Positions 7,287-16,898 are shown, counted from the stretch's first letter. The stretch is DNA of 64,000 nucleotides from Variovorax paradoxus (GCF_009755665.1 NZ_CP046622.1:2108001-2172000); one strand, 5' to 3'. Program-made: numbers and translations. Notes: generated from the letters alone by a model not told the origin.

Positions 7287-7311
7287 GCTCGCGGCGCAGG
7301 GCTTCAGCCGC
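7279..7311. terminator. inverted repeat spanning two convergent stop codons
   Basis: GCGGCTGA (7279-7286) and TCAGCCGC (7304-7311) form a perfect 8-bp stem with a 17-base loop. Each arm contains the stop codon of one of the two convergent genes. There is no T-run, so this is at most a candidate bidirectional terminator. Confidence 0.35.
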
Positions 7312-8719
7312 TGCGGTCGTCGGGCGCCAGCCGCGCTACCCATGAGCCGATGCGCCCCCGCGAATAGGCCAGTGCGTGATAGAACGACAGCGCACCTTGC
7401 GCCCAGTGCACGTAGAGCGAACGGCCGCCCGCCCATCGTGCGGCTGCGAACAGGCGCCTGCTCCAGCGCGTAATGGCGGCGCGCATGCGGTAGATGAGCT
7501 TTCGGCGCCAGGGCAGCGTCCGGCCGGGGCGCACCCGCTTGACCGGTTGCAGGCCGCGGCGCCGCCAGGTGAGCCGGTAGGCCAGGCCTTCGCGCCGTTG
7601 GCGAAAACCCGCTGCCTGCGTTTGCGCGAGAAACGCCCCATCGACCGGGGCCAGGTTCAGGCGCCCGGCCGCCATGGCGTTGGCAACGAGCTCATGCAGC
7701 ATCGGTGAGCGGACGATCACCACGTTGGTTCCGCGCCCGTCCGACGCATAGGGCTCCACCCATGCATCGCCGAAGGAAATGTCCGCCGTCTCCGAAACCA
7801 CGTCGTCGCAGAAATTGCAGGCTTCGTTCTGGAAGAACCCCGATCCCCAGTCGCCCTCCGCCAGGTGGAACCAGTCGCGCTGCACACTGCGGCCATCGCG
7901 CAGCACGAACTGCGCGGTGTACCAGTTGGCGGGCCGCCGCTCGTCTTTCAGCCGGTATTCCACGCTGCGGATGTCTTCGACGTTCACGCCCATCTGGTAG
8001 GCGAAGCTCTCGACGAGGCGCGCGCTTTTCATGTGGCCGCAAAACAGGCCCAGCGTGAACGCGATACGCTCGCGCATCAGCGGGTCTTCGCGCCGCAACA
8101 GCTGCACGGCCTTGATGAAGCACGGCACGCCGACCACGGCATAGCGGCCGGGAACGGTGCGAATCGTCTCGAGCACTTCCGACATTTCCACCGGGTAGTA
8201 GCGCGACTTGGCGCCGGTGCCGATCTCCTCGGGCGTGCGCGACAGGCCATAGCGAAAGAAGCGGTCGCCTCCAGACGGCAGCACGTGGGCCACTGCGTCG
8301 ACCAGCCCGGCGCGCAGCAGCTCTGAGGCGGTCCAGCTGACCATGCCCCCGGAACTGCCTTGTGCGCGAAAGCTTCCTTCGTCGGCATGCCCCACATAGG
8401 CGCCATCGAAACGGCCCACCAGCGCGTCGGTGTGAGCGGCACCGGGGAACAGGTCGTCTGCGACCTCGGTTTCGTTGCGCGCTGCCGGAGAGAAGGGGCA
8501 TGTGCGCGAGAAGGCGGCGGGGCCCTGGCGCAGCCACTCCGCGGGGCCCTGGGGCTTGAGTTCGCCGTGCGCGTCGAGCCGCATGCGAGGCGCTTCGCCG
8601 TCGTTCGCGAAGGCAGCCGGCTGCTCGCTGCGCGACTGCGCGACGCAGCTGCCGCACCCGATGCAAAGGCCCGAGCGCACGATGCTGGCCGGTGTCAGCT
8701 GCGGCCGCGGCTCATGCAT
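7304..8719 (-). CDS. coenzyme F420 hydrogenase/dehydrogenase beta subunit-like iron-sulfur protein
   Basis: The 471-residue protein begins with a ferredoxin-like CIGCGSCVAQS cluster motif and a following Cys-Pro. It then has the FrhB N- and C-domains, with GSSGGMVS, VGVPCFIKAVQLL, LFCGHMKS and NEACNFCDDVVSETADISFGDAW (a second Cys set). In bacteria without F420, such proteins commonly sit next to polysaccharide pyruvyl transferases and probably act as flavin/iron-sulfur redox partners in surface-polysaccharide modification. The ATG at 8719 overlaps the pyruvyl transferase end by 8 bases (translational coupling). The C-terminal 90 residues are Arg/Trp-rich and may lie at the membrane. Confidence 0.85.
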   Translation of the reverse strand: MHEPRPQLTPASIVRSGLCIGCGSCVAQSRSEQPAAFANDGEAPRMRLDAHGELKPQGPAEWLRQGPAAFSRTCPFSPAARNETEVADDLFPGAAHTDALVGRFDGAYVGHADEGSFRAQGSSGGMVSWTASELLRAGLVDAVAHVLPSGGDRFFRYGLSRTPEEIGTGAKSRYYPVEMSEVLETIRTVPGRYAVVGVPCFIKAVQLLRREDPLMRERIAFTLGLFCGHMKSARLVESFAYQMGVNVEDIRSVEYRLKDERRPANWYTAQFVLRDGRSVQRDWFHLAEGDWGSGFFQNEACNFCDDVVSETADISFGDAWVEPYASDGRGTNVVIVRSPMLHELVANAMAAGRLNLAPVDGAFLAQTQAAGFRQRREGLAYRLTWRRRGLQPVKRVRPGRTLPWRRKLIYRMRAAITRWSRRLFAAARWAGGRSLYVHWAQGALSFYHALAYSRGRIGSWVARLAPDDRSG

Positions 8720-9821
8720 GGGCACGCTCCCGTGCGGGGACATCCAGTTCTTCCCGCAGCGCCTGATGGAGGTAGTTTGCCGACGAGGCGCGCAGGGCCG
8801 CAATGCGCGCCTCCACCGAAGACGCGAGAGCTTCGGACAACACCGCGTTGCAATGCGAAGCAGGCGTACCTGCATGCGCCAAGTGGTGCTGCGCGCCCAG
8901 TGCAGACAACAAATCGTGGATCTTTATCGCGCGGTAGGCCGAGTTCTCGCAGAGAAAGGGCTTGCGGTTTCGCAGTGCAAAGACGCAGCCGTGAAAGAAG
9001 TTGGTCGCCACCGCGTCCGCGTCGGCCATGAAGCGGGCGAAGTCTTCGGGTCCGGCGGCGAGCCACTGGGTGTCGGCCCAGTCGTTGCGGTAGCCGATGC
9101 TCACCAGGCGCATGTTCCGCTTGCGCGCCCACTCGCGCATGCGCGCCGCGAACCAGTCGCTGAAGTTGTGGCCATACACGGCCACATGGCGCGGCGGCCG
9201 CGCGCTCTTGCGGTGCAGCTCGACGGGTTCGGGCGGCGGTGCGAACTGCAGGCAAGGGTCGAGCACCAGTTCGGGCGCATGGCCCAGTGCCTTGCCCAGC
9301 AGCGCGCGAGAGTTGGCGTCGCGCACCGACACGCTTTGAAATTTGTGCAGCACGCTTGCCCACTGTTGCGGCAAACCGTGCTCGGCCGGGTAGTTGCCGA
9401 AGCTTGCCGCGTAGGCCACGAGCCGCCTGGCGCGGATCCGTTCACCGAAGAACAGCGGGCAGCGCCCGTACCAGGGATGGGAGAGGTTCCACACCTCGTC
9501 GCTGCCGACAACCACGGCGTCGAATGCCTCCATGCCCTGCGGGTTCTCCAGCGCGAACGGGCGCGAGAGCGGGAGCGAGGCGATCGACGCCAGGAACTTG
9601 CGCGTCTTGTGCGCATAGAGCGTGCGGTCCGCTGGAGAAACCGGGGTGGGCAGCACCGGCTGAAGGGCGCAGCGCCACTCGGCCATGTTCACGCGGTGCG
9701 AGTGATGGTCGAGCAGCACGGCGCAGTGGCCCATGTTTCGCAGTGCTTCCACCAGCAGGCGCGCCTGCCAGTAGGAGCCGTAGTTGATGCAGCGATGAAA
9801 GGTGAGCACGCCGATGTTCAT
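8712..9821 (-). CDS. polysaccharide pyruvyl transferase family protein
   Basis: The 369-residue product starts with the family motif IGVLTFHRCINYGSYWQA and carries FDAVVVGSDEVWN, the middle strand-helix region LVAYAASFGN, and the C-terminal ATNFFHGCVFALRNRKPF (the HG motif of this GT-B-like family). Such enzymes transfer a pyruvyl ketal from phosphoenolpyruvate to sugars of exopolysaccharides. Three ATG codons are possible (9923, 9905, 9821). None has a good ribosome site; I chose 9821 because homology begins there, leaving a low-complexity His/Ser/Ala leader outside. It forms a two-gene unit with the FrhB-like gene; no glycosyltransferases are adjacent. Confidence 0.82.
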   Translation of the reverse strand: MNIGVLTFHRCINYGSYWQARLLVEALRNMGHCAVLLDHHSHRVNMAEWRCALQPVLPTPVSPADRTLYAHKTRKFLASIASLPLSRPFALENPQGMEAFDAVVVGSDEVWNLSHPWYGRCPLFFGERIRARRLVAYAASFGNYPAEHGLPQQWASVLHKFQSVSVRDANSRALLGKALGHAPELVLDPCLQFAPPPEPVELHRKSARPPRHVAVYGHNFSDWFAARMREWARKRNMRLVSIGYRNDWADTQWLAAGPEDFARFMADADAVATNFFHGCVFALRNRKPFLCENSAYRAIKIHDLLSALGAQHHLAHAGTPASHCNAVLSEALASSVEARIAALRASSANYLHQALREELDVPARERAHA

Positions 9822-9994
9822 CGGCTGCGCTGCGCAGGGCGCCGGCGGATGCGCGGACGAGTGCGCGGACGAGTCGAAGGCGAGGGTGAGGGCGGGCGGT
9901 TGCATCGGTCCGACGCTAGGCATTGCACCGCGGGCAATGCGTCGGACGACGTGCCGTCGGCCGGTGCGCGCGCCTCATGGCGATGGCAGTCGTC

Positions 9995-10774
9995 CTACTT
10001 GCCGGGAACCGGTGCCCCGTGCGCGTCATGCGGCCCGGGGCCGGTGGGGTCTGCAATCTGCATCGCCTTGCCTTTTTGCCAGCTGTCCGCGCCTTCGGCA
10101 ATGGCGGGGGCGGGAATGTCCTCGCGGTTCTTTTTCTTCTCCGCGGAATCGACGCCGAAGCGCTTGTCGCGCTGCGCCACCATGTCGGCGTTGGCCTGCC
10201 CGTCGGCGGTGAATCCCATCATGAGCTGCGGAACGCCGGTGGGGAGTTCCTTGTGCATGTCGGTGTGCCAGGTGTGAAAGGTCTTGCCGTAGGTTCCGAC
10301 GAGCTTCTTCATGAGCTCGTGCTCGGCGGCCTGCGGAATGCCGGGCGCGATGAGCTGGCCGGACTTGACCTCGTGCACATGGCTGTGCCACAAGGCCTTT
10401 TCCTGTGGCGGCAGCGACTTGAAAAGCCGCTCGCTCACGATGTATTCGACGCCCATGATCCTCGCGTTTTTCACATTGCCGTCATAGATCACGCACTGGA
10501 TCAGCTCTTCGTTCAGTACCGAGCAGTAGTGGTGCGCCTCCATCTGGGCCTGCATGTTGCCGCTGTAGAAATGAAAGCCGTCCAGGTACGCGTTCAACGC
10601 ATCGAGGGGCGGCTTGTCCTGCAGGGCAGCGGCGCCGGCTTCGAGCGTGGCGGTTTTTGCGCTCTTGCCGGCACCCGGCGAATCGACGCTGGAATCGGTA
10701 TTGCTGCCGCCGCATGCCGCGAGCAGCCCGCCCAGGGCAAGCGGAAGGAGGAATCGCAATGGCGTGGCTTGCAT
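9995..10774 (-). CDS. DUF1264 (oil-body-associated protein-like) lipoprotein
   Basis: The 259-residue protein begins with a lipoprotein signal peptide ending in LLAAC (Cys at about residue 21), so it is probably anchored in the outer membrane. The body contains the DUF1264/OBAP features: LDGFHFYSGNMQAQMEAHHYCSVL, a conserved His-rich HYC site, QCVIYDG, GVEYIVSERLF, LWHSHVHEVKSG and TWHTDMHKELPTG. OBAP proteins occur in plants and bacteria and their biochemical function is unknown. The start at 10774 has TTGAGGACC just upstream. It is transcribed alone, divergent from the hybrid kinase across 265 bp in which I see no other gene. Confidence 0.75.
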   Translation of the reverse strand: MQATPLRFLLPLALGGLLAACGGSNTDSSVDSPGAGKSAKTATLEAGAAALQDKPPLDALNAYLDGFHFYSGNMQAQMEAHHYCSVLNEELIQCVIYDGNVKNARIMGVEYIVSERLFKSLPPQEKALWHSHVHEVKSGQLIAPGIPQAAEHELMKKLVGTYGKTFHTWHTDMHKELPTGVPQLMMGFTADGQANADMVAQRDKRFGVDSAEKKKNREDIPAPAIAEGADSWQKGKAMQIADPTGPGPHDAHGAPVPGK

Positions 10775-11039
10775 GGTGGTCCTCAAGGGGGAGAAGCGAA
10801 AACAGCGACCATGCGCCACAGGCGCCCGCCGGCGGCAAGAGGCGGCCGACGCGGTGTGTAGGAACAGCGCGAAAACCCCCGTTGCCTGTGGGCTTGGCCG
10901 TTCTGCAAGGCGCAAACCGCGAAAATCAGGGAAAAAACCGACCTGAAATCCGGAATATGGCGGCCACAAGGGGCAGAATTTCAGAACCGAATGCCGTACG
11001 CGGCAGGCTCCGGGGCCGCGGCCCCGCAATGACATCTCA

Positions 11040-14000
11040 ATGCCCACATCGAATCCGCCTTCGCCTTCTTCCGCCGACAAACGCAAGCTCACGCCCAGCA
11101 CGCTGAGTTTCCCGGTCGTCGGCATTGGCGCCTCCGCGGGGGGGCTGGAGGCGCTGATCCGCTTCTTCGAGCAGATGCCGGCCGATGGGGGCATGGCTTT
11201 CGTCGTCATCCTGCACCTGTCGCCCAAGCATGAGAGCAATGCGGCTGCAATACTGCAGCGCTGCACGCAAATGCCTGTGATGCAGGTCACGCAGACGGTG
11301 CCGGTCGAAGCGGACCATGTGTATGTGATTCCGCCCGGCGTCGAACTGACGATGAACGACGGCCACCTGCAGGTGGCGCCCAGCGAGCGGGTCAAGGGCC
11401 AGCACCTGGCCGTGGACCTGTTCTTTCGCACCATGGCCGAAGTGCACAAGGAGCGGGCCGTCTGCGTCGTGATGTCGGGCACCGGAAGCGACGGCGCGGT
11501 GGGGCTCACGCGCGTGAAGGAGCACGGCGGACTTGCCATGGCGCAGTCGCCCGAAGACGCGGCGCACGACGGCATGCCGCGCGCCGCCATTGCAACGGGC
11601 ATGGTCGACATCGTGCTGCCCGCCGCCGAAATGGGCGAACACCTGGTCGAGCATTGGCGCAACGCGCAGCGCATTCGCATGCCTTACGGCGAGAACGCGG
11701 AACTCGTGCAGGAGCCCGACACGGGCGATGCAGGCAGGCGGGCCGAAAAAGCGCTGCAGGAGATCATGGGCCTGCTGCGCACCTACACGCGGCACGACTT
11801 TCGGCACTACAAGCGCGCGACGGTGCTGCGCCGCATCGAACGCCGGCTGCAGGTGAACCGCCTGGCCGACCTGCCGGCCTACCGCGACTTCTTGCACGAC
11901 CATCCCGATGAGGCGGTGCCGCTGCTGCAGGACATGCTCATCAGCGTGACCAACTTCTTTCGAGACCCCGAAGCCTTCGAGGCACTCGAGCAAGACGTGC
12001 TTCCCAAGCTGATCGAGGCCAGGCAGCCCGGCGAGCAGGTGCGCGCCTGGGTGGCGGGCTGCGCCACCGGCGAGGAGGCCTATTCGCTGAGCATCCTGCT
12101 GCGCGAGCAGATCGACCGGCAGGCCAAGCCGCTCGACGTACAGATCTTTGCCACCGACATCGACGGGCGGGCGATTTCCACGGCGCGCAGGGGACTCTAT
12201 GCGCAGGGCATTGCGGAGGACATTTCTCCGTCTCGGCTGCAGCAGTTCTTTGTGCCCGAGCAGGACCAGTACCGCGTGACGACCTCGGTACGCGAGCCAG
12301 TGCTGTTTGCGCTGCACAACCTGCTGCGCGATCCGCCGTTCTCGCGGCTGGACATCATCTGCTGCCGCAACCTGCTGATCTACCTGGACCGTGCGGCGCA
12401 GGCGCATGTGCTGGAGATGTTCCGCATTGCGCTGCGGCCGGGGGGCTACTTGTTCCTGGGCACTTCGGAATCGATCGATGCGGTGGGCAGCCTCTTCACC
12501 GCGGTCGACAAGAAGAACCGCATCTACCGCGCGAACCCCGAATTGCCGACCGGGCGCCACATGCCGCTCATCAGCGACACGCCGTTCAAAGCGGGCTCGC
12601 CCGGCCCCATGGAAGCGCTGCGCTCGCCCAAGCGCGCCGAACGCCTGAGCTTTGCCGAGCTGCACCAGCGCGCGCTCGAGCAGTTCTCGCCGCCGAGCGT
12701 GCTGATCAACAGCGAGCACGAGGTGCTGCACCTGTCCAGCGGTGTCGGCCGGTTTCTCGAGCGCGCTGGGGGCGAGCCGTCGAACAACCTGTTGAACAAC
12801 GTGCGGCCCGACTTGCGGCTGGAACTGCGCACCGCGCTCTTCAAGGCCGCACAAACCTCGGGCAGCGTGGAAACGCGCCTGATGCAGAGGCGGGACGACG
12901 GGAGCCAGGTGTTCCTGAACATCACCGTGCGCCCCCTGCAGCGGGGCGATGGCGAGGACAAGGACGCGCCGAGGCTCACGCTGGTGGTGTTCGACGAGGT
13001 CGAGGACAGCGTGCGTCCGGAAGGCGACGAGCCGGCCGATGCGGCGCGCGAGCTGCTCATCGGCCAGATGGAAGACCAGATTCGCCAGCTCAAGCTGCAT
13101 CTGCAGGAAACCATCGAAGGCGCCGAAACCTCGACCGAGGAACTGAAGGCCTCCAACGAGGAACTGCAGGCCATCAACGAAGAGTTGCGCTCCGCCACCG
13201 AAGAGCTCGAGACCAGCAAGGAAGAGCTGCAGTCGATGAACGAGGAGCTCGTGACGGTGAACTTCGAGCTCAAGATGAAGGTGGAAGAGCGCGGCCACAT
13301 CAACGACGACCTGCAGAACCTCATTGCCTCGTCGGAGATTGCAACGGTGTTCGTGAGCCGGGGCATGCACATCAAGCGCTACACGCCGCATGCGAGCAAG
13401 CTGTTCAACCTGATTCCGTCGGACCTGGGGCGTTCGCTGTTCGACATTACGAGCCGGCTCAACTACCCGGAGCTTGCGGAAGACACGGCCTCGGCTTTCA
13501 AGGATTTGCGCATTACCGAGCGGCACGTGACCAGCGTGGACGGGCGGCACTTCATGGCGCGAATACTCCCGTACCGCACGGCGGAAGACAAGATCGAAGG
13601 CGCGATCCTGAACTTCTTCGACATTACCGAGCTGCGCGCCGCGGAAGAGAGAGTGCGCGCGGGCGAAGAGCGGCTGCGCATGGTGGCCGCGACCACGCGC
13701 GACTTTGCCATCATCACCAGCGACGACCAGGGCCAGATCACCACCTGGAACGCCGGCGCCCAGCGCATCTTCGGCTACAGCGAGGAAGAGATGATCGGCC
13801 GGCCCCTGGCGGTGATCTTCACCGCCGAAGACCAGGCCAACGGCGTGCCCGAACGCGAGATGCGCCGCGCGGTGGAGCTTGGCCGGGCCGAAGACGAGCG
13901 CTGGCACCAGCGAAAGGACGGCAGCCGCTTTTTCTGCAGCGGCGTGACCACGCCGATGGAATCCGCCGCGGGCGGCGGCTTTGCCAAGATCGCGCGCGAC

Positions 14001-15179
14001 ATGACGGGCACCAAGCAGCATGAGCTTGCGCAGGAGCACAGGCTCTTCAAGGAAAAGAAGGCCAGTCTCAGCGCACAGGCGGCCAACGAGCTGAAGGATA
14101 AGTTCCTGGCGGTGATGTCGCACGAACTGAAGCAGCCGCTCAACCTCATCCAGATGAACGCCGAGCTGCTGATGCATATGCCGGCCACCGCAGAGGTACC
14201 GGCGGTGCGGCGGCTGGGCGAAACCATCAAGCGCGCCGTGGCGAGCCAGACGCGCATCATCAACGACCTGCTCGACCTCTCGCGCATCCGCACCGGCAAG
14301 CTGCGGCTCAATCGCGTGCCCGTCGACCTGGGCGAACTGGTGCAGACCACGGCGCAAGCCGCGGTGAACGATGTGGCGGGCAAGAAGCTGGCGCTGGACG
14401 CGAACTGCGAAGCCGGCGTGCTGTGCAACGGCGACCGCATACGCATGGAGCAGATCGTGTGGAACCTGCTCAGCAACGCGGTGAAGTTCACGCCGGACGG
14501 CGGCCGCATCACGGTGCGCGTTACAGCCGACGAGAGCTTCGGCAAGCTGACCGTGGCCGACACCGGCTGCGGCATTGCGGCGGAGTTCCTGCCGCATGTG
14601 TTCGGCATGTTCAACCAGGCCAGCAGCGACGCGACGCCCGCCAACGGCGGGCTCGGCATCGGCCTGGCACTGGTGCATGAACTGACGCGGGCCCACGGTG
14701 GCCGCGTCGAAGTGCATTCACCGGGGCTGGGCCTGGGGGCCGAGTTCAGCGTGTGGCTGCCCCGCGTGGGGGTGGCGGTAGAAGCGGTGGTGGAAAAAGC
14801 CCCGGCCGAAGTGAGCCTGCGCGGCTGGCGCGTGCTCGCGGTGGACGACTATGCCGACGCGCTGGCCCCGTTTGCCGAGGTGCTGAGGCTCGAGGGCGCG
14901 ATTGTCGACATTGCGCCAAGCGCAAAAAAGGGCCTGGAACTGCTCGAATCGAATGTCTACGACCTGTTGGTGTCCGACCTCGGCATGCCCGAGATGGACG
15001 GCTACCAGTTCATAGCCGAAGTGCGGCGGCGGCCGGAGACGCGCGAGTTGCGCTCCATTGCCATGTCCGGCTTCGGCCGGCGCGCCGATGCACGCCGCGC
15101 GCTGGAGGCCGGCTTCAACGCGCACTTGCCCAAGCCCGCCTCCATCGACGAACTCAAGGCGGCCATCGGCAAGCTGTGA
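11040..15179 (+). CDS. CheB-CheR-PAS hybrid histidine kinase with receiver
   Basis: A 1379-residue soluble fusion. In order: CheB methylesterase (residues 25-200; catalytic Ser32 in GIGASAGG, His in ILHLSP, Asp in SGTGSDG); CheR methyltransferase (about 225-490; SAM site VAGCATGEEAYSL); a Glu-rich coiled coil (about 678-755) of the kind that links signalling helices; two PAS domains (about 760-1000; the second reads FAIITSDDQGQITTWNAG); HisKA with MSHELKQP near 1025; HATPase (NLLSNAVKF, DTGCGIA, GLGIGLALV); and a receiver with Asp in LLVSDLGMPEMDG near 1313. All catalytic motifs look intact. Such fusions occur outside chemotaxis operons; the methylation target is unknown. ATG 11040 keeps the whole CheB fold but lacks a clear ribosome site. 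Confidence 0.92.
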   Translation: MPTSNPPSPSSADKRKLTPSTLSFPVVGIGASAGGLEALIRFFEQMPADGGMAFVVILHLSPKHESNAAAILQRCTQMPVMQVTQTVPVEADHVYVIPPGVELTMNDGHLQVAPSERVKGQHLAVDLFFRTMAEVHKERAVCVVMSGTGSDGAVGLTRVKEHGGLAMAQSPEDAAHDGMPRAAIATGMVDIVLPAAEMGEHLVEHWRNAQRIRMPYGENAELVQEPDTGDAGRRAEKALQEIMGLLRTYTRHDFRHYKRATVLRRIERRLQVNRLADLPAYRDFLHDHPDEAVPLLQDMLISVTNFFRDPEAFEALEQDVLPKLIEARQPGEQVRAWVAGCATGEEAYSLSILLREQIDRQAKPLDVQIFATDIDGRAISTARRGLYAQGIAEDISPSRLQQFFVPEQDQYRVTTSVREPVLFALHNLLRDPPFSRLDIICCRNLLIYLDRAAQAHVLEMFRIALRPGGYLFLGTSESIDAVGSLFTAVDKKNRIYRANPELPTGRHMPLISDTPFKAGSPGPMEALRSPKRAERLSFAELHQRALEQFSPPSVLINSEHEVLHLSSGVGRFLERAGGEPSNNLLNNVRPDLRLELRTALFKAAQTSGSVETRLMQRRDDGSQVFLNITVRPLQRGDGEDKDAPRLTLVVFDEVEDSVRPEGDEPADAARELLIGQMEDQIRQLKLHLQETIEGAETSTEELKASNEELQAINEELRSATEELETSKEELQSMNEELVTVNFELKMKVEERGHINDDLQNLIASSEIATVFVSRGMHIKRYTPHASKLFNLIPSDLGRSLFDITSRLNYPELAEDTASAFKDLRITERHVTSVDGRHFMARILPYRTAEDKIEGAILNFFDITELRAAEERVRAGEERLRMVAATTRDFAIITSDDQGQITTWNAGAQRIFGYSEEEMIGRPLAVIFTAEDQANGVPEREMRRAVELGRAEDERWHQRKDGSRFFCSGVTTPMESAAGGGFAKIARDMTGTKQHELAQEHRLFKEKKASLSAQAANELKDKFLAVMSHELKQPLNLIQMNAELLMHMPATAEVPAVRRLGETIKRAVASQTRIINDLLDLSRIRTGKLRLNRVPVDLGELVQTTAQAAVNDVAGKKLALDANCEAGVLCNGDRIRMEQIVWNLLSNAVKFTPDGGRITVRVTADESFGKLTVADTGCGIAAEFLPHVFGMFNQASSDATPANGGLGIGLALVHELTRAHGGRVEVHSPGLGLGAEFSVWLPRVGVAVEAVVEKAPAEVSLRGWRVLAVDDYADALAPFAEVLRLEGAIVDIAPSAKKGLELLESNVYDLLVSDLGMPEMDGYQFIAEVRRRPETRELRSIAMSGFGRRADARRALEAGFNAHLPKPASIDELKAAIGKL

Positions 15180-15192
15180 GCGTGTGTGCGCC

Positions 15193-16557
15193 TCAGGCGC
15201 CGTGCCGCAGCAGGAAGCCGTTGGCAGGCGCAATCCATTCGACCTCGTCGCTGGCATGTACGGCGGCTGGGTCGGCTGCGCCGGTGAACAGCGTGCGCTC
15301 CTCGGCCAGCAGAAACTGAAGCGCGGGAGCTGAGGTGCCGCCTGGAGCGGACCGGGCCACCAGCGTGGCGCCACCCAGGTCGAGCGATTCGCCAGGAGCA
15401 GGCCACAGCACCACGGCACCGGGCCACGACGATCGCAGGCTCTCGAGCGCGTTCTCGGCCGCCTCGGTGCGCGGGGCTGTCGAGAGCAGCCATCGCACCT
15501 CTCCCGGTGCCGCGTTGCGCAGCAGGTCGCTCGGCACCGTGCCGTGCGGCAGTGGGTCGATCAATGCCCACGAGCCGCTTTCGCCGCCGACGAAATAGCT
15601 GTTGGCACCCGGTTCCGCCGACGACGCGCCGGCGCTGCCCGTCACTCGCCGCACGCGGGCGGACAACTGCATGGCCAGGCCGGCCTCGAGCGCATAGCGC
15701 GCATGGCCGGTGCCATCGGGGTCGAGGCGGCTGATCTCCTGATAGGCCGCCTCGTCGATGTTCACCGCGCGTCGTCCGGCAGGCCCGTCGGCCAGGCGCG
15801 GCATGTTCAGCGCAATGCCGGCCAGGCCGCGCGCATGGGCCATGCAACTGGCGGTGCTTTCGAATGCGGCCAGCTGCTCGAGCGTACGGCGCGTCACGTT
15901 CATCAGCTTGAGCCCGCGGTCCGGGAGTACCGCGTCTGCGGGCTTGAGCCACATGTGCTCGACGGTTTCGCGGCCGTCCGGCTTCACGCTTTGTCCGGCG
16001 GGCATCTCTGCGATAAAAAAGCGGGTGTCGAAACGGCGCGGCATGCCAGGCGGCGTGAGCCAGTGGCTGAAGTACGCCAGCCGGTCGACCGCGAGACGCC
16101 AGCCTTGCGCATCGCACATGGCCAGCAGCGCGTCGGTGCCTTGCTCTGCGGCGTGCCGCATGGCTTCGAGGCGCGAGGCGGGCAACCGGTCGAGCTCGAC
16201 CACGCGGTCTTCGGCATCGCAGGCGAACAGCACGCCCGCTTCCTCGAAGCATTCGCGCACGGCGGCGGCGTAGTAGTCGAGTCCGCCTTCGGCCACGCCG
16301 AGCCGCCTGCTCGCGCCTGCGTCATCGAGTCCCTTGCACATCAGGTGCAGGCTGCGGTCGTGCGTGTCGACCACGCCGCCGGGGAACACGCTGGCGCCGC
16401 TGTTCTGGTCGTCGGCCTTCTCGGCGCGGCGCAGCAGCAGCACTTCCATGCCCTCGGCGCCGTCGCGCAAGAGGATCAATGTGGCCGCAGTGCGGGTGGG
16501 GCGGGGCGCTGGCTGCGGCGGGTTCGCCGGGGCCGTTGCCGATGGCTTGGCATTCAT
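15193..16557 (-). CDS. Nudix hydrolase fused to a degenerate metallo-beta-lactamase-like domain
   Basis: The 454-residue product has an N-terminal Nudix fold. Its box reads G-x5-E-x7-RE-x2-EE-x-G: GGLDYYAAAVRECFEEAGVL, roughly residues 90-110, with the catalytic Glu cluster present. The C-terminal 150 residues resemble the scaffold of an MBL-fold hydrolase of the glyoxalase II type (ANSYFVGGESGSWALIDP, FLLAEERTLFTGAADP) but lack the HxHxDH metal site, which is replaced by LSTAPRTEA. Nudix plus MBL combinations occur in LACTB2-like proteins; here the second half is probably non-catalytic. The substrate is not evident. ATG 16557 is preferred over 16596. It converges on the hybrid kinase with a 13-bp gap. 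Confidence 0.8.
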   Translation of the reverse strand: MNAKPSATAPANPPQPAPRPTRTAATLILLRDGAEGMEVLLLRRAEKADDQNSGASVFPGGVVDTHDRSLHLMCKGLDDAGASRRLGVAEGGLDYYAAAVRECFEEAGVLFACDAEDRVVELDRLPASRLEAMRHAAEQGTDALLAMCDAQGWRLAVDRLAYFSHWLTPPGMPRRFDTRFFIAEMPAGQSVKPDGRETVEHMWLKPADAVLPDRGLKLMNVTRRTLEQLAAFESTASCMAHARGLAGIALNMPRLADGPAGRRAVNIDEAAYQEISRLDPDGTGHARYALEAGLAMQLSARVRRVTGSAGASSAEPGANSYFVGGESGSWALIDPLPHGTVPSDLLRNAAPGEVRWLLSTAPRTEAAENALESLRSSWPGAVVLWPAPGESLDLGGATLVARSAPGGTSAPALQFLLAEERTLFTGAADPAAVHASDEVEWIAPANGFLLRHGA

Positions 16558-16608
16558 GGGCGCCGATTGTCGGCCAACGGGCACCCGCCTTTCCACTGCA
16601 CTTTCGCT

Positions 16609-16800
16609 TCAGTCCTTGGGTGTCAGCTGTCCTGCCGCACCGCCGGCGGAAGAGTTGGCGGACTTGCCCAGCGATGCGCCTTCGTTGACCTTGGGCGTGG
16701 CCACCGGGCCTTCGGATTTCTTGGTAACCGGCGCCCGCTGGCTCGTGGCGGGCTGAACGGTTCGCGGGCTGCGGGTAGGGTTCGGCTTGGATGGGCTCAT
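16609..16800 (-). CDS. small disordered hypothetical protein
   Basis: A 63-residue low-complexity protein rich in Ser, Pro, Thr, Lys and Ala with no hydrophobic segment. It is supported as a real gene by an excellent ribosome site: AGGAGG five bases before the ATG at 16800. I do not recognise a family. It lies between the Nudix fusion gene (51 bp downstream) and arsH and is read in the same direction as both. Confidence 0.6.
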   Translation of the reverse strand: MSPSKPNPTRSPRTVQPATSQRAPVTKKSEGPVATPKVNEGASLGKSANSSAGGAAGQLTPKD

Positions 16801-16898
16801 GCATGCCTCCTGAATGAACCCACGTTACTGGCGCCTCTGCACGCCGGTGTCGGAGACAGCCTGCATGCCGGCGTAGGACGCGGCGCGAACAGAGCGCC

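Noticed and set aside
11037..14717. 1226-codon minus-strand frame opposite the hybrid kinase
   Set aside because: It is a shadow of the CheB-CheR-kinase gene; the translation is compositionally biased and has no recognisable domain.
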